NCBI GenBank assembly: GCA_049694275.1
Contig: JBAVQS010000367.1
Span: forward strand, 1 to 18,488
Length of the DNA stretch: 18,488 nucleotides
Source of the DNA: JBAVQS01 sp049694275
GTDB lineage: Bacteria > Chloroflexota > Anaerolineae > UBA4142 > SHND01
Direction of reading: 5' to 3'
Positions 1 to 7,914 of this stretch are shown here, piece after piece (positions within the stretch are counted from its first letter, which is position 1; every line of letters begins with the position of its first letter). The position numbers and the translations under genes are program-made. The notes beneath the pieces were generated by a model. It saw nothing but the letters and a program-made list of their open reading frames with translations. It was not told the DNA's origin and made no database searches.

Positions 1-387
1 GATTATGACTGGCCGCCCACGACCGGCGCGTGGCAAGCGGATGCCGCTTTCACGGAATGCATGCAGCGCGTTCGCGCGCACGAAAAAGAACTTGGGATTG
101 ACGCGGTTGTAAGAAACTGGGACAAGAACCAGCATCTTGCTCACATGCAGGCCAGCGGCTGCTTTCGCTACACTCGCGAAATCGTCGTCCATCACACCGA
201 TTCGGGCAACGCCGAGCGCTTGATCGGCGTTCTTCTCAGCCAGGGCGGCGTCATGTCTCTGCTCAAGCACGGGCTGACCGAAGGCCAGATCGGCATCGAC
301 CGTTTTCGAGCAGTCGTAGAGGAGAGACTTGCGATGCAAGAGCAGGTGTGGTACTGGAGCTCGCGCGTCCGGTTCGGTGTGGTCTAA
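1..387 (+). CDS. Probable SAM-dependent methyltransferase, C-terminal fragment
   Basis: An open frame enters from the left edge and ends at the TAA at 385-387, giving 128 visible residues. The N-terminal SAM-binding Rossmann part lies outside the window, so no catalytic motif can be checked. What remains (a helix with CFRYTREIVVHHTD, then a GNAERLIGVLLSQGG segment, and an end with W-SSRVRFGVV) resembles the C-terminal substrate-side portion of class I methyltransferases of the methyltransferase type 11/25 kind, which often end in a W..YRVRLG-like strand. This is family resemblance only. It stops 9 bases before the -35 box of the next gene, so miaB is probably transcribed separately. No terminator hairpin is evident between the two. 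Confidence 0.5.
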   Translation, partial: DYDWPPTTGAWQADAAFTECMQRVRAHEKELGIDAVVRNWDKNQHLAHMQASGCFRYTREIVVHHTDSGNAERLIGVLLSQGGVMSLLKHGLTEGQIGIDRFRAVVEERLAMQEQVWYWSSRVRFGVV

Positions 388-395
388 TCAAGAGT

Positions 396-424
396 TTGAC
401 AGCCTCCCACCCCATATATACAAT
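396..424 (+). promoter_or_regulatory. Sigma-70-type promoter of miaB, near-leaderless
   Basis: A perfect -35 box TTGACA lies at 396-401. It is followed after exactly 17 bases by TACAAT at 419-424, a one-mismatch -10 box. A start of transcription about 6-7 bases downstream would fall at 430-431, only 4-5 bases before the miaB ATG at 435. No Shine-Dalgarno sequence is visible before that ATG. Confidence 0.75.
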
Positions 425-434
425 AGCTGGACTT

Positions 435-1784
435 ATGAAGTACCATATCACGACCTATGGCTGTCAGATGAACGTGGCCGATTCGCAGCGGCTGGCCTCC
501 GAGATGGAAAAACTCGGGCTCTCCGCCACGTCTCAGGCCGATGATGCTGATGTTATCATCCTCAACACCTGCGTCGTCCGGCAAGGACCAGAGGACAAGG
601 CGGTTAGCCGCCTGATGCAGCTTAAACCGCTCAAGAACGTCCGTCCCGGGACTGTTCTGGGGGTCATGGGCTGCATGGTCGGCGTACGCGGGGCGAATGG
701 AATGCAAAAGCGATTTCCGTTCGTCGACGTCTTCCTTCCCCCCTCTGACCCCGGCCCACTGGTCGAGTTGCTCCATGCCCGCGGCGTCCAGCCTCAGGCC
801 GGCCAAGAAGACTATTGGATCGAGCGGGAAACGACCGAGCAGCGCTATGCGTTACAAGACGCCGATTTTATTCTTCCGGCGCACGAGCGCGGCAAGCTCA
901 TCAGCGCACATGTCCCGATCATTTTCGGATGCAACCACGTCTGCACCTTTTGCATCATCCCCTATCGCCGCGGGACGGAGCGCAGTCGTTCCGTCGGAGA
1001 AATTGCCGCGCACGCCCGCTCACTCGTGCAGCAGGGTGTGAAAGAGGTCACCCTGCTCGGCCAGATTGTGGACCGGTATGGCTATGATGTCGTTGATGGC
1101 CCGCGCCTGCCACAGCTCTTACGCGCCCTTGCCGAGATCGACGGCCTGGAGCGCCTCCGCTTTCTCACCTCGCATCCGAGCTATATGACCGATGAGCTTT
1201 TGGACACAGTCGCCGATCTGCCCAAGGTGTGCGAGCACATCGAGGTCCCCGTACAGGCCGGCGACGACGAGGTATTGACGCGCATGAAGCGCGGCTATAC
1301 GGTCGACGATTACCGGCGGCTGATTGACCGCATTCGCCAGCGCGTGCCAAACGTGAGCATTGCGACTGACATTATCGTGGGGTTTCCGGGCGAAACGGCC
1401 GCACAGTTCGACGAGACTTATAACCTGCTCAAGGAAATCAAGCTCGACGTGGCGCACGTTGCGATGTACAGCCCGCGGCCAAACACCTCTTCTGCCTCGC
1501 GTTTTCCCGACGATGTCTCGCCGGAAGAAAAAGAGCGCCGCCGCCAGGCGCTCGACGACCTGCAGCGTGAAATCGTCGGAGAGATTAACAGCCGGTTCCT
1601 CGGGCAGACGGTTGAGGTGCTGGTCGAAGAGAACCACAAGGGGCGCTGGCGGGGCCGCACCCGCAACAACAAGCTGGTCTTTTTTGACGACCCGAGCCAG
1701 GACTGGGTCGGCCGGCTGGCGCAGGTCAAGATCAACTGGACCGGCCCATGGTCGATGATTGGAAAATTGGAGGCCGCACCATAA
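435..1784 (+). CDS. miaB: tRNA-2-methylthio-N6-dimethylallyladenosine synthase MiaB
   Basis: A radical-SAM methylthiotransferase that modifies adenosine 37 of tRNAs reading UNN codons. The 449-residue length is typical. The N-terminal UPF0004 domain carries the MiaB hallmark YGCQMNVADS at residues 8-17, with cluster cysteines C10, C46 (LNTC) and C80 (GVMGC). The radical-SAM motif CNHVCTFC supplies C166, C170 and C173. A TRAM domain follows near the C-terminus (FLGQTVEVLVEE onward), after the SSASRFPD segment. The ATG at 435 was chosen because MKYHITTYGCQMN is the canonical beginning; an upstream GTG at 348 would add 29 residues overlapping the previous gene and the promoter. Its stop codon lies in the loop of the downstream terminator hairpin. 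It is a housekeeping gene, convergent with der. Confidence 0.95.
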   Translation: MKYHITTYGCQMNVADSQRLASEMEKLGLSATSQADDADVIILNTCVVRQGPEDKAVSRLMQLKPLKNVRPGTVLGVMGCMVGVRGANGMQKRFPFVDVFLPPSDPGPLVELLHARGVQPQAGQEDYWIERETTEQRYALQDADFILPAHERGKLISAHVPIIFGCNHVCTFCIIPYRRGTERSRSVGEIAAHARSLVQQGVKEVTLLGQIVDRYGYDVVDGPRLPQLLRALAEIDGLERLRFLTSHPSYMTDELLDTVADLPKVCEHIEVPVQAGDDEVLTRMKRGYTVDDYRRLIDRIRQRVPNVSIATDIIVGFPGETAAQFDETYNLLKEIKLDVAHVAMYSPRPNTSSASRFPDDVSPEEKERRRQALDDLQREIVGEINSRFLGQTVEVLVEENHKGRWRGRTRNNKLVFFDDPSQDWVGRLAQVKINWTGPWSMIGKLEAAP

Positions 1785-1800
1785 AAGTGCGGCCTCTTGT
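1770..1800. terminator. Hairpin terminator between convergent miaB and der
   Basis: A perfect 10-bp stem GAGGCCGCAC (1770-1779) / GTGCGGCCTC (1787-1796) encloses a 7-base loop, followed by TTGTTT on the plus strand. The stop codon of miaB (1782-1784) sits inside the loop, and the der stop is 6 bases beyond the stem. On the minus strand the stem is followed by a short T-run (CAATTTTCC), so it may act in both directions, ending the long minus-strand directon as well. Confidence 0.85.
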
Positions 1801-1801
1801 T

Positions 1802-3154
1802 TCATGCCCCAGGTCCGTGGTCGCCCTTTTTATGCGCTCGGAAGATCAATCGGATCGGCGCGCCGGTCAGGTTCCATCGCTCGCGAATCTTGTTCTCGAG
1901 AAAGCGCTCGTAGGAAAAGTGGACCAGTTCCTTGTGGTTGACGAAAAAGACAAAGGTCGGCGGGATGATGCCTACCTGTGTGGCGTAATAGAACTTTAAT
2001 ATGCGCTTGCCCTTGTTCGGCGGCGCGTGCTGCACCACGGCCTCGCGCACGAGGTCATTCAGGTCGGCGGTCGAGACCCGTACGCGCAGTTCTTTCCGCA
2101 CTCGCAGCGCCGTATCGAGCACGGTCGCAATCCGCTGACGCGTCTTGGCTGAGACGAACAGGACCGGCGCATAGGGGACAAAGTTGAACTGGGCGCGGAC
2201 CCGCTCGGTGAACTGGTCCATCGTCTCGGTCTCTTTGTCAATCAGGTCCCACTTGTTCACGACCAGTGCAATGCCTTTGTTCCCTTCAAGAATATAAGAA
2301 GCGATGTGCGTGTCTCCGGCCAGCGGTCCCTCCGCGGCATCCATAACCAACAACACGACATCCGCCCGCTGGATCGCCTTTAGGGCGCGCAGCGAGCCCC
2401 ACTTTTCGATCCCCGCCTCGATCTTGCCGCGCCGCCGCAGTCCCGCCGTATCGATGAGCGTCACCGGCTGGTCGCGCCAGATCATCTCTGTATCAAGCGC
2501 ATCGCGCGTCGTCCCCGGCACTTCGCTCACGATGGCCCGCTCCTGGCCCAGTAGCGCATTCAGGAGCGAGGACTTGCCGACATTCGGTCGCCCGACGATG
2601 GCGATCTGTGGGACCTCGGTTTCCAGTTCGGGCGTGGGCGGTGGGAAGGCATCGACAATCAGCTGGAGCAGGTCGCCGGTCTCGACGCCGTGCAGCGCCG
2701 AGATCGGGATCGGGTCGCCGAGACCCAACTGGTAAAACTCGACCGCATCGGCGCGGCGTTTGTCGTTGTCCACCTTGTTCACCACGAGATAAACTGGCTT
2801 GGCCGCGCGGCGCAAGATCTCGGCAATGTCAAAATCGCCGGGCGCGAGGCCCGTCTCGGCATCCGTCATGAACAGGATGGCATCCGCCCCATTGATTGCC
2901 AGCTCCGCTTGCTCACGCGTCAGCCGCGCAATCTTGGCGGTCTCATCCCCCGCCACTTCCCGCTCACCGACAATACCGCCTGTATCCACGAGGGTAAACT
3001 CGTGCCCTGCAAACTCGGCATCGGCATACAGCCGATCGCGCGTCGTTCCTGGCGCATCGGCGACAATCGCGGTCCGTTCTCCAACAATCCGGTTAAACAG
3101 GGTGGACTTGCCAACATTCGGCCGTCCAACAATCGCAAGAATAGGTCGTGTCAT
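1802..3154 (-). CDS. der: Ribosome assembly GTPase Der (EngA)
   Basis: A tandem-G-domain GTPase needed for maturation of the large ribosomal subunit, 450 residues, normal for the family. Domain 1 shows GRPNVGKST (from residue 10), a DTGG switch and NKVD. Domain 2 shows a second GRPNVGKSS, DTAG and NKWD. The C-terminal third is the KH-like domain (VFFVNHKELVHFSYERFLENKIRERW). The start MTRPILAIVGRP at 3154 is chosen because the frame upstream runs into a heptamer repeat and lacks homology-like sequence. There is no convincing Shine-Dalgarno sequence. It lies 46 bases downstream of the GT-C-type gene and is the last gene of the minus-strand directon. Confidence 0.96.
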   Translation of the reverse strand: MTRPILAIVGRPNVGKSTLFNRIVGERTAIVADAPGTTRDRLYADAEFAGHEFTLVDTGGIVGEREVAGDETAKIARLTREQAELAINGADAILFMTDAETGLAPGDFDIAEILRRAAKPVYLVVNKVDNDKRRADAVEFYQLGLGDPIPISALHGVETGDLLQLIVDAFPPPTPELETEVPQIAIVGRPNVGKSSLLNALLGQERAIVSEVPGTTRDALDTEMIWRDQPVTLIDTAGLRRRGKIEAGIEKWGSLRALKAIQRADVVLLVMDAAEGPLAGDTHIASYILEGNKGIALVVNKWDLIDKETETMDQFTERVRAQFNFVPYAPVLFVSAKTRQRIATVLDTALRVRKELRVRVSTADLNDLVREAVVQHAPPNKGKRILKFYYATQVGIIPPTFVFFVNHKELVHFSYERFLENKIRERWNLTGAPIRLIFRAHKKGDHGPGA

Positions 3155-3164
3155 AGAAAGGACC

Positions 3165-3199
3165 AATGGTGAATGGTGAATGATGAATGACGAGTGATC
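3165..3199. repeat. Imperfect heptanucleotide tandem repeat
   Basis: Five consecutive 7-base units fit the consensus AATGRTG, decaying toward the right: AATGGTG, AATGGTG, AATGATG, AATGACG, AGTGATC. It fills most of the 46-base gap between der and the upstream membrane-protein gene. Function unknown; simple repeats of this kind occur in intergenic DNA. Confidence 0.7.
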
Positions 3200-3200
3200 G

Positions 3201-5234
3201 TCACCGGTCAGGTTCGATTTTCCATAGAGCGCCCGGTGCTGCCGGGGGCCCGTCTCCAAATAATGGCACATCCAGTATAGTTACCTGGTGTACCAGGTAG
3301 TGCTGACGCAGCTCGTCGAGCACCGGGTCCAGCGCGCGGCTATCTTCGAGCAGATAAACCGCCGGGGGCTTGAACATGACCTGTAAAAATTGTTCTCGTT
3401 CCGCGTTCGTCCAGCCATCCGGCCTAAAGCTGTCCCTTTGCGCATACAGCTCAATCGCGCCGCTGTTCAGGGTTGCTCCAATCATCGCCCCCGGCGGCGT
3501 TAGCGCAGCCAACTGGTGAAATGCCGCTCGCTGCCCTTGTGTCATATAGCCAAAGATCGGCTGTGGGGGCTGCCACGCGGAAGGGACCGTATTCCACACC
3601 CGCAACAAACACAGTTCGATCAAGGTGATGAGAACCATGCCTCCCACAAGCTGTCCGGCCAGGCGGCGGGCCCGAACGATTTTGTGGCATAGATCGACGA
3701 GGCCATAGCTGACGAACAGTGCAACAATCGGGAGCTCGGGCAACAGGTCGCGGAGCCGGAGCGCCGTATAGGGCAGATGCAGGGCCAGACTCAACCCCAG
3801 CCAGAGGGCCAGCGCGGCGAACTCGATCCGCATCCGGCGGGCGAACTGGACCATCCCATAGATCAAGAGCGGCAGCAACCAACCGAATTCATTGGCTGCG
3901 AATGCCGTTTGATAAAGGCTGTTCGCGGTATCTCCAATGGCCTTGAGCGAAAAGAGCGCCAACTCCTCCGACTCGGGATGCAGCCAGCCGCCCAAGTAAG
4001 CCTGATGATACCACAAATCGGGTAATGCGACGAACAGGGCTGCAGCGGCGCTTAACAACAGCGTCTGCAAACGCGCCGCACGGGGGCGGGGGCTGAAGCC
4101 ATACAAGAGCACAAGGCTCGGCCCCAGGACCAGTTGGGTATGCCGAATGTCATAAGCCGCGCCCAACGCCGCCCCGGCGAGCAGCGGCCACAGCCACGAT
4201 TGACGGCGGCAGGCATACAGGGCAAATACCAGCACCAATACCGACAGGCATTCGGCCTGCGTATCGACCATCGTGACCCCGGCCCAGACGACCTGTACGC
4301 TGGCCGTCAAGATATAGGCAACACTCATCGCGACAATCAGCCACCTGCGTCCGACCGTCTCTTGCGCCAAGAGCGCCCAGGCAAGCCAGCCCGCGACAAG
4401 CCCGCAGAGCAAAGAAAATGCCGGATTGACCCAGTAAAGCCCTTCCTCGCCGGCGAGCTTGAAGGCGGCTACATATGCTATCGCCCCACCCGGTGGCCAC
4501 ACCGTGACCGCATCCCCTTGCATATTCATCGGGAGGTGGTAGCCGACGTGGACCAACGGATACCAGGGCAACTGCAGCTCACCGATTTCGGGGAACAGGG
4601 CAAAGCGATGCACTGGCGTGTTACGCTCGGCCAGATCGACCGCCATCTGGACATAGGCATACGGATCGCTCCCGGTCGCGCCGGATGTCCGCTGGCCGAA
4701 ATATTTATACCCTGCCCACGCTATGCTCAAGCTCAAGAGCAATACTGCGGCGAATACGGCGACGCGCCAGCGTGCGTCCAGCAGGTCACGCGTCAGGATC
4801 GCCGCCGAATAGAGCAGCGCGGCAACTGCGATGCCTTCGACATACAAGAGCAGCAGCCCCCACTCGGGTGGATTATAGTCATAATACCCATAGATGGCGC
4901 CGTGCATCAACCGGATATAGACCAGGCGGCTCAACAGAACCAGATAGACAAAAAACCAGGGCGCGAGCCATGCCGCGCCCAGCCGCCAGGTTCGCTGCAA
5001 GACAAGCAGCACGAGGACCAATCCCAGCGCCAGCTCGACCGATACCAGCCAGGGCCACTGGAAATAGCGCGCCAGCGCTCCCGCCCCCGCTGCATGTACG
5101 AGTGCGAGGAGCAGGTTTTCAGCGAATGACAGTGGCGCGGCCGGCTGCAGGGTGAGCGCGGCGGCATGCGCGCGCAGCACGCGTTGGAACGAAAGTGGGG
5201 GGAGAATGAAACGAGACGGCTGGCCTGCTGGCAT
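3201..5234 (-). CDS. Polytopic membrane protein, GT-C glycosyltransferase-like
   Basis: A 677-residue protein with many hydrophobic helices (about ten or more, beginning near residue 40) and no signal for a soluble domain. The loop after the first block of helices contains SDPYAYVQMAVDLAERNTPV, where the acidic SD placed ahead of an amphipathic helix resembles the first extracytoplasmic loop of GT-C transferases (PMT/ArnT/GT39 class), which use polyprenyl-phosphate-linked sugars. A smaller hydrophilic C-terminal part contains GATLNSGAIELYAQRDSFRPDGW. Its ATG overlaps the stop of the DUF503 gene by one base (TAATG), indicating translational coupling. The acceptor and sugar cannot be inferred. 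GT-C membership is an inference from architecture; another multispanning transporter-like protein cannot be excluded. Confidence 0.65.
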   Translation of the reverse strand: MPAGQPSRFILPPLSFQRVLRAHAAALTLQPAAPLSFAENLLLALVHAAGAGALARYFQWPWLVSVELALGLVLVLLVLQRTWRLGAAWLAPWFFVYLVLLSRLVYIRLMHGAIYGYYDYNPPEWGLLLLYVEGIAVAALLYSAAILTRDLLDARWRVAVFAAVLLLSLSIAWAGYKYFGQRTSGATGSDPYAYVQMAVDLAERNTPVHRFALFPEIGELQLPWYPLVHVGYHLPMNMQGDAVTVWPPGGAIAYVAAFKLAGEEGLYWVNPAFSLLCGLVAGWLAWALLAQETVGRRWLIVAMSVAYILTASVQVVWAGVTMVDTQAECLSVLVLVFALYACRRQSWLWPLLAGAALGAAYDIRHTQLVLGPSLVLLYGFSPRPRAARLQTLLLSAAAALFVALPDLWYHQAYLGGWLHPESEELALFSLKAIGDTANSLYQTAFAANEFGWLLPLLIYGMVQFARRMRIEFAALALWLGLSLALHLPYTALRLRDLLPELPIVALFVSYGLVDLCHKIVRARRLAGQLVGGMVLITLIELCLLRVWNTVPSAWQPPQPIFGYMTQGQRAAFHQLAALTPPGAMIGATLNSGAIELYAQRDSFRPDGWTNAEREQFLQVMFKPPAVYLLEDSRALDPVLDELRQHYLVHQVTILDVPLFGDGPPAAPGALWKIEPDR

Positions 5235-5515
5235 TAAAGGAACTCGATCTGGAAATCGAGGATATTGGCGTCGAAATGGCTCTGCTCGATAAAGGTGACC
5301 ACCTTGGTCAGCAAGCCATGCGCGTAATCGGCATCGGTTGAGACGCAGGCGAACGCCAGGGTCGAGCGCTGCCAGGCGTCGAGGTCGTCCACCTCGGCCG
5401 CCGACACGTTAAAATGGTCGCGCACGCGGGCGAGGATCGGCTTGATCACGCTGCGCTTGTCCTTGAGGGACTGGGCATAAAACTCTAACTGAACCGTGCA
5501 AACACCGACAACCAT
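5234..5515 (-). CDS. DUF503 family protein (YlxP-like)
   Basis: A 93-residue protein with the DUF503 signature: N-terminal MVVGVCTVQLEF, the conserved QSLKDKRSVIKPILARVRDHFNVS segment, then a beta-alpha-beta part ending in DANILDFQIEFL. Length is normal for the family, whose Bacillus member YlxP lies near ribosome-binding-factor genes; molecular function is not firmly established. The ATG lies 2 bases after the aldolase stop, without a Shine-Dalgarno sequence, so translation is probably coupled. Downstream it overlaps the membrane-protein gene by one base. The position between BMC-linked enzymes and der suggests the directon has joined housekeeping and catabolic genes. Confidence 0.88.
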   Translation of the reverse strand: MVVGVCTVQLEFYAQSLKDKRSVIKPILARVRDHFNVSAAEVDDLDAWQRSTLAFACVSTDADYAHGLLTKVVTFIEQSHFDANILDFQIEFL

Positions 5516-5517
5516 GG

Positions 5518-6324
5518 TTATTTGAAATGATCTCTCACTTGCGCCGCGATAAATGCTTCCATCTGCGCCGTCGGGTCCAATCCACCGGTGTTCTGGCGCG
5601 CTGGATGCCGGTCACTGACCGTGCAGGCATTGCACTCGGCGCAGACATCGCGGCCGCGGAGGCTAAACACCTTGTGGCGCATCGCCGCCAGCTTTTGAAT
5701 AGCGTCGTTGGACAGCGGGTCGACGGGGCGCACGGTATTGGCGGAGAGGGTCACCAGCGCCGAATGCTCCACCCGCTCCAGCCGCATGTACGCTTCCCAC
5801 AGGTCTTTGCCTACTGTTAGCGAGCCATGCCGGTCCAGCATGATTGCATCGTACCGCGGAATGAGGTCGTGCACCATCTGCGGACCTTCCGGGCTCGCCG
5901 GCGTGGCATACGGGGCCGTAGGAATCGTGCCGAGGTCATAGACCACCTCGGGGAGGGTGCATTTTGCCAGCGAGAGCCCGGCCAGCGTACAGGCAATCGC
6001 ATAAGGAGGATGGGCGTGAATCACCGCGTGCACATCCGGGCGTTGGCGATAGCATTCAAGGTGCAGCCGAACCTCGGACGAGGGAACCAGGTCCCGCGCG
6101 GGGCCATAGTTCGCCCCCACCTTGCGCCCCTCCATATCGACGATTAAAAGTTGGTCAGGATTGAGAAAGCCCTTGCTAAACCCACTGGGGGTGACCAACA
6201 GGCGGTGCGCATCGAGCCGCGCACTGAGGTTGCCGTCCCCCGCCGCGACCAAATTCTTTTGGTGCATCAATTTGCCGATGCGGACGATCTCTTCCCGCAA
6301 GGCAAACTCAGTCCGGACGTCCAT
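5518..6324 (-). CDS. Class II aldolase (fuculose-phosphate aldolase-like) with Cys motif and C-terminal helix
   Basis: A zinc-dependent class II aldolase/adducin-family enzyme, expected to split a sugar phosphate (fuculose- or rhamnulose-1-phosphate in known relatives) into dihydroxyacetone phosphate and an aldehyde. Visible motifs: AAGDGNLSAR (27-36), TPSGFSKG (45-52), E84 of PSSEVRLH, zinc ligands H103 and H105 of HAHPP, H166 of LDRHG, and the YMRLERVEHSA helix. At 268 residues it is about 50 longer than a minimal FucA. The extension carries CAECNAC (C228, C231, C234), then a Gly/Pro-containing linker and an amphipathic terminal helix (PTAQMEAFIAAQVRDHFK), which looks like a BMC encapsulation peptide. 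It overlaps the GH1 gene by 17 bases and precedes DUF503 by 2 bases. The actual substrate is not proven; decarboxylating or dehydratase relatives share this fold. Confidence 0.85.
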   Translation of the reverse strand: MDVRTEFALREEIVRIGKLMHQKNLVAAGDGNLSARLDAHRLLVTPSGFSKGFLNPDQLLIVDMEGRKVGANYGPARDLVPSSEVRLHLECYRQRPDVHAVIHAHPPYAIACTLAGLSLAKCTLPEVVYDLGTIPTAPYATPASPEGPQMVHDLIPRYDAIMLDRHGSLTVGKDLWEAYMRLERVEHSALVTLSANTVRPVDPLSNDAIQKLAAMRHKVFSLRGRDVCAECNACTVSDRHPARQNTGGLDPTAQMEAFIAAQVRDHFK

Positions 6325-7621
6325 ATTGGTCCATCAGCGCATCCGAGACGCCATTGTCGCGAATGACCTGTGCGTACACCTCCGCGACCGGCTTGGGCGT
6401 ACGCGCTTGTGTTTCAAGGTCCAGATGATACAGCCCAAAGCGCGCGTCGTACCCCTCGTTCCACTCGAAATTATCGACCAGCGTCCACCAGAAGTATCCA
6501 CGTACATCGGCGCCGGCCTGGATCGCGCGCTGCAGCGCGGCCAAATGTGTGACGAGATAATGCGTCTGGAGATTGCGGCCATTGTCAAAGACGCCGTTCT
6601 CGGTGATGTAAATGGGTTTCCCGTATTTGGCGAGATCGCCCAAAACCTTTTCCAAGCCCCACAGCTCGATATTGCCCACGGTCGGAAAGAGCTCATAGAG
6701 ACTCTGGGCGTAATGGTCCAGCACCGTTTCGCCAAAGAAGGTATTGGCCTGTGAAGGATTAAATGTAACGTGATCGGTATAGTAATAGTTCAGACCGACA
6801 AAATCCTGCGTTCCCTTGACCTCGGGCCAGTATTCGTTACGCCCCAGCGGCGCACCGACGCGCCCGGTCTCGATGGCGTCAAAGAAGAGCTGGTTAAAGA
6901 CCCGATCGCGCAACGATGCCGTCAGACGGTCGAGCGGTGAGTCGGGGTTGTGAGGGAAGAACGGCCGGAAATGGTGCGCCACGCCCACCCGCGCATTGGG
7001 TTGCAGATCGTGAATGGCGTAATAGGCGCCGGCATGTGCGCGTAGTAAATGCCGCAAGACCGGGAACACTGAGCCGATATTGCGCTTGCCGGGGGGGAAA
7101 TCGCCGAACAGGTATCCGATGGTTGCCAGAATATTCGGCTCGTTGAGCGTGACCCAAAAGTCGCACAGATAGCCAAGTTCCTCAACCACGCGCCGCACAA
7201 AGCGGACGAACAACTGCACCGTCCGCGGATTTTCCCAGCCCCCTTCGGCTGCCAGCCAGCGCGGGTTGGTAAAATGATGGAGGGTGATCTGTGGAGTCAA
7301 ACCACTTTCCTTCATCACCTGCAGCATCCGGCGATAGTATTTCAGCGCCGTCCCGTCCCATTCTCCTTCGCCGGTCTCGACCCGGCTCCATTCTACCGAA
7401 AGGCGAATTGCCTTGATGCCCAGTTGGCGTGCCCGCTCAAAATCCTCGACATAGCGCCCGGCATACCAATTATTTGCAATGGCCGAGGTGTATCCCTTCT
7501 TGATGTGTCCGGGCGTCTGTTCCCAATCCCACCAGTCATTGTTGAAATTCTGGCCCTCGACCTGATGAGCGGCGGTCGCGGCGCCCCATAGAAAATCGGG
7601 AGGAAAAGCAATCAAGGACAT
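6308..7621 (-). CDS. GH1 family beta-glycosidase
   Basis: A cytoplasmic-type retaining beta-glucosidase/galactosidase family 1 enzyme of 437 residues, full length for the family. The N-terminal FPPDFLWGAATAAHQVEG is the classic GH1 signature. The acid/base glutamate is E161 in TLNEPN and the nucleophile E341 in YITENG. Aglycone/glycone-site residues include WWTLVDNFEWNEGYDARFGL near the end. No signal peptide is present. The ATG at 7621 has GAGG about 8 bases upstream; the open frame extends 27 codons further up into the BMC-P gene and was not used. It starts 10 bases after the BMC-P stop and overlaps the aldolase start by 17 bases, so it is probably co-translated with the aldolase. It could supply monosaccharides to the pathway, which is inference. 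Confidence 0.95.
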   Translation of the reverse strand: MSLIAFPPDFLWGAATAAHQVEGQNFNNDWWDWEQTPGHIKKGYTSAIANNWYAGRYVEDFERARQLGIKAIRLSVEWSRVETGEGEWDGTALKYYRRMLQVMKESGLTPQITLHHFTNPRWLAAEGGWENPRTVQLFVRFVRRVVEELGYLCDFWVTLNEPNILATIGYLFGDFPPGKRNIGSVFPVLRHLLRAHAGAYYAIHDLQPNARVGVAHHFRPFFPHNPDSPLDRLTASLRDRVFNQLFFDAIETGRVGAPLGRNEYWPEVKGTQDFVGLNYYYTDHVTFNPSQANTFFGETVLDHYAQSLYELFPTVGNIELWGLEKVLGDLAKYGKPIYITENGVFDNGRNLQTHYLVTHLAALQRAIQAGADVRGYFWWTLVDNFEWNEGYDARFGLYHLDLETQARTPKPVAEVYAQVIRDNGVSDALMDQYGRPD

Positions 7622-7631
7622 GAGTGTAGCC

Positions 7632-7904
7632 TCACGGGGTAATATGAACGGAATCGATAATGGCGATGATGGACGAGCGCACCGGCGCATTCGGGATGCC
7701 AATCACCTGGCGGGTGGAATTTCCCTCCTGGCACACCAGGACGGTATCCCCAACTCCGGCTTGGGCAGCATCCACCGCCAGGAAATCGTCATCGGGCGGC
7801 TCGCCCGGCAGATGCAGCGGCTGAACGAGCAGTAGCTTTCGCCCCTCAAAAGCAGGGTGCTTGATGGGGGCAACAACTGTACCTACAACTTTGCTAATGA
7901 TCAT
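7632..7904 (-). CDS. BMC pentameric vertex protein, EutN/CcmL family (second copy)
   Basis: A 90-residue BMC-P protein that should form pentamers capping the vertices of a polyhedral microcompartment. It begins MIISKVVGTVVAPIKHPAFEGRKL, the typical EutN/CcmL first strand and loop, followed by LLLVQPLHL, the DAAQAGVGDTVLVCQEGNSTRQV core and a final AIIDSVHI strand. Length is standard. The start was placed at 7904 because family members begin at this MII; the frame extends 8 codons further up. The Shine-Dalgarno sequence is weak. It follows a DUF5615 gene by 10 bases and precedes GH1 by 10 bases. It differs considerably from the other BMC-P (8580-8891) and the two may occupy different vertices or form mixed shells. 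Confidence 0.93.
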   Translation of the reverse strand: MIISKVVGTVVAPIKHPAFEGRKLLLVQPLHLPGEPPDDDFLAVDAAQAGVGDTVLVCQEGNSTRQVIGIPNAPVRSSIIAIIDSVHITP

Positions 7905-7914
7905 CTTGATCTGC

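Noticed and set aside
3155..3271. N-terminal extension of Der by 39 codons
   Set aside because: It reads through the heptamer repeat and into the neighbouring gene; the family start MTRPILAIVGRP is at 3154.
4134..5129. 331-codon plus-strand open frame
   Set aside because: It is opposite the hydrophobic GT-C-type gene; the translation is rich in R, P, Q and D with no recognisable domain, as expected for an antisense shadow in GC-rich DNA.
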